Positions 7,021 through 7,072 of a stretch of 7,072 bases of DNA are shown one piece after another; the stretch's first letter is position 1; each line of letters starts with the position of its first letter. The stretch comes from an uncultured Verrucomicrobia subdivision 3 bacterium (GTDB taxonomy: Bacteria > Verrucomicrobiota > Verrucomicrobiia > Limisphaerales > DASXHY01). The notes beneath the pieces are model-generated. The model saw only the letters and a program-made list of their open reading frames with translations, was not told the origin of the DNA and made no database searches. Made by a program: the position numbers and the translations under genes. Location of the stretch: NCBI GenBank assembly GCA_937890005.1, contig CALBZA010000047.1, forward strand, positions 1 through 7,072, read 5' to 3'.

Positions 7021-7072
7021 GTGCGCCCGGCAGGGCGCACTGACTGGTTGGTTAAAGTCCAATGCAGGCCCG
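7021..7072 (+). mobile_element. 5' end of a group II (IIC-type) intron, truncated by the window edge
   Basis: The sequence opens with GTGCG, the conserved group II 5' splice-site start, and continues CCCGGCAGGGCGCAC. This forms a perfect 8-bp first helix (7021-7028 with 7033-7040, GGCA loop). From memory, the Oceanobacillus iheyensis group IIC intron begins GUGUGCCCGGCAUGGGUGCA and then has GGGUGAGAGUCC; here GGTTGGTTAAAGTCC (7046-7060) occupies the same place. The boundary lies 8 nt after the terminator stem, right behind the T-run, which is the known group IIC insertion site. On this reading the intron is in the plus orientation. Its ribozyme core, domain V/VI and any reverse transcriptase/maturase would lie beyond 7072 and are unseen. 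The alternative is an unrelated intergenic hairpin repeat. Confidence 0.7.

Noticed and set aside
7021..7040. Second hairpin read as a back-up terminator or REP element
   Set aside because: It has no T-run, and the exact GTGCG opening, GGCA loop and following GTCC block fit a group II intron 5' end better. Kept as the stated alternative.

Overview
The window most likely comes from a verrucomicrobial chromosome, probably of the Pedosphaerales/Limisphaerales type. The reasons are a very large signal-peptide protein built of autotransporter-associated beta-strand repeats, ending in a C-terminal module (LTWPESHIGWRLQ...FFRLVYP) that I recall from many exported proteins of that phylum, and mostly weak or absent Shine-Dalgarno sequences. 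The lineage is inferred from protein style, not from a marker gene.

Left part (1-970, minus strand): a compact gene group read right to left. It holds a thioredoxin-fold protein with an altered active site (WSKPC for WCGPC), a stand-alone CBM48-type glycogen-binding domain protein, and the first 77 codons of a lipoprotein RND-efflux adaptor (AcrA/MexA family) cut by the window edge. The gaps are 8 and 23 nt, so one transcript is likely.

Centre (971-2785): a 174-nt divergent intergenic region carries a perfect 10-bp inverted repeat. On the plus strand it is followed by a complete sigma-54 activator with GAF, AAA+ and Fis-type HTH domains. GAFTGA, Walker A and Walker B are all intact. It is the obvious candidate regulator of the divergent efflux group, but I could not find a convincing -24/-12 promoter there.

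Right part (2786-7072): a 458-nt gene-free leader with several small dyads precedes the 1241-aa beta-strand-repeat surface/secreted protein. That gene ends in a textbook intrinsic terminator (6989-7019). Immediately after the T-run, at 7021, begins a sequence matching the conserved 5' end of a bacterial group IIC intron (GTGCGCCCGGCA..., then a GTCC block). Group IIC introns are known to insert just downstream of terminator hairpins. The intron runs off the window, so its body and any reverse transcriptase are not visible. This is the most notable element in the window.
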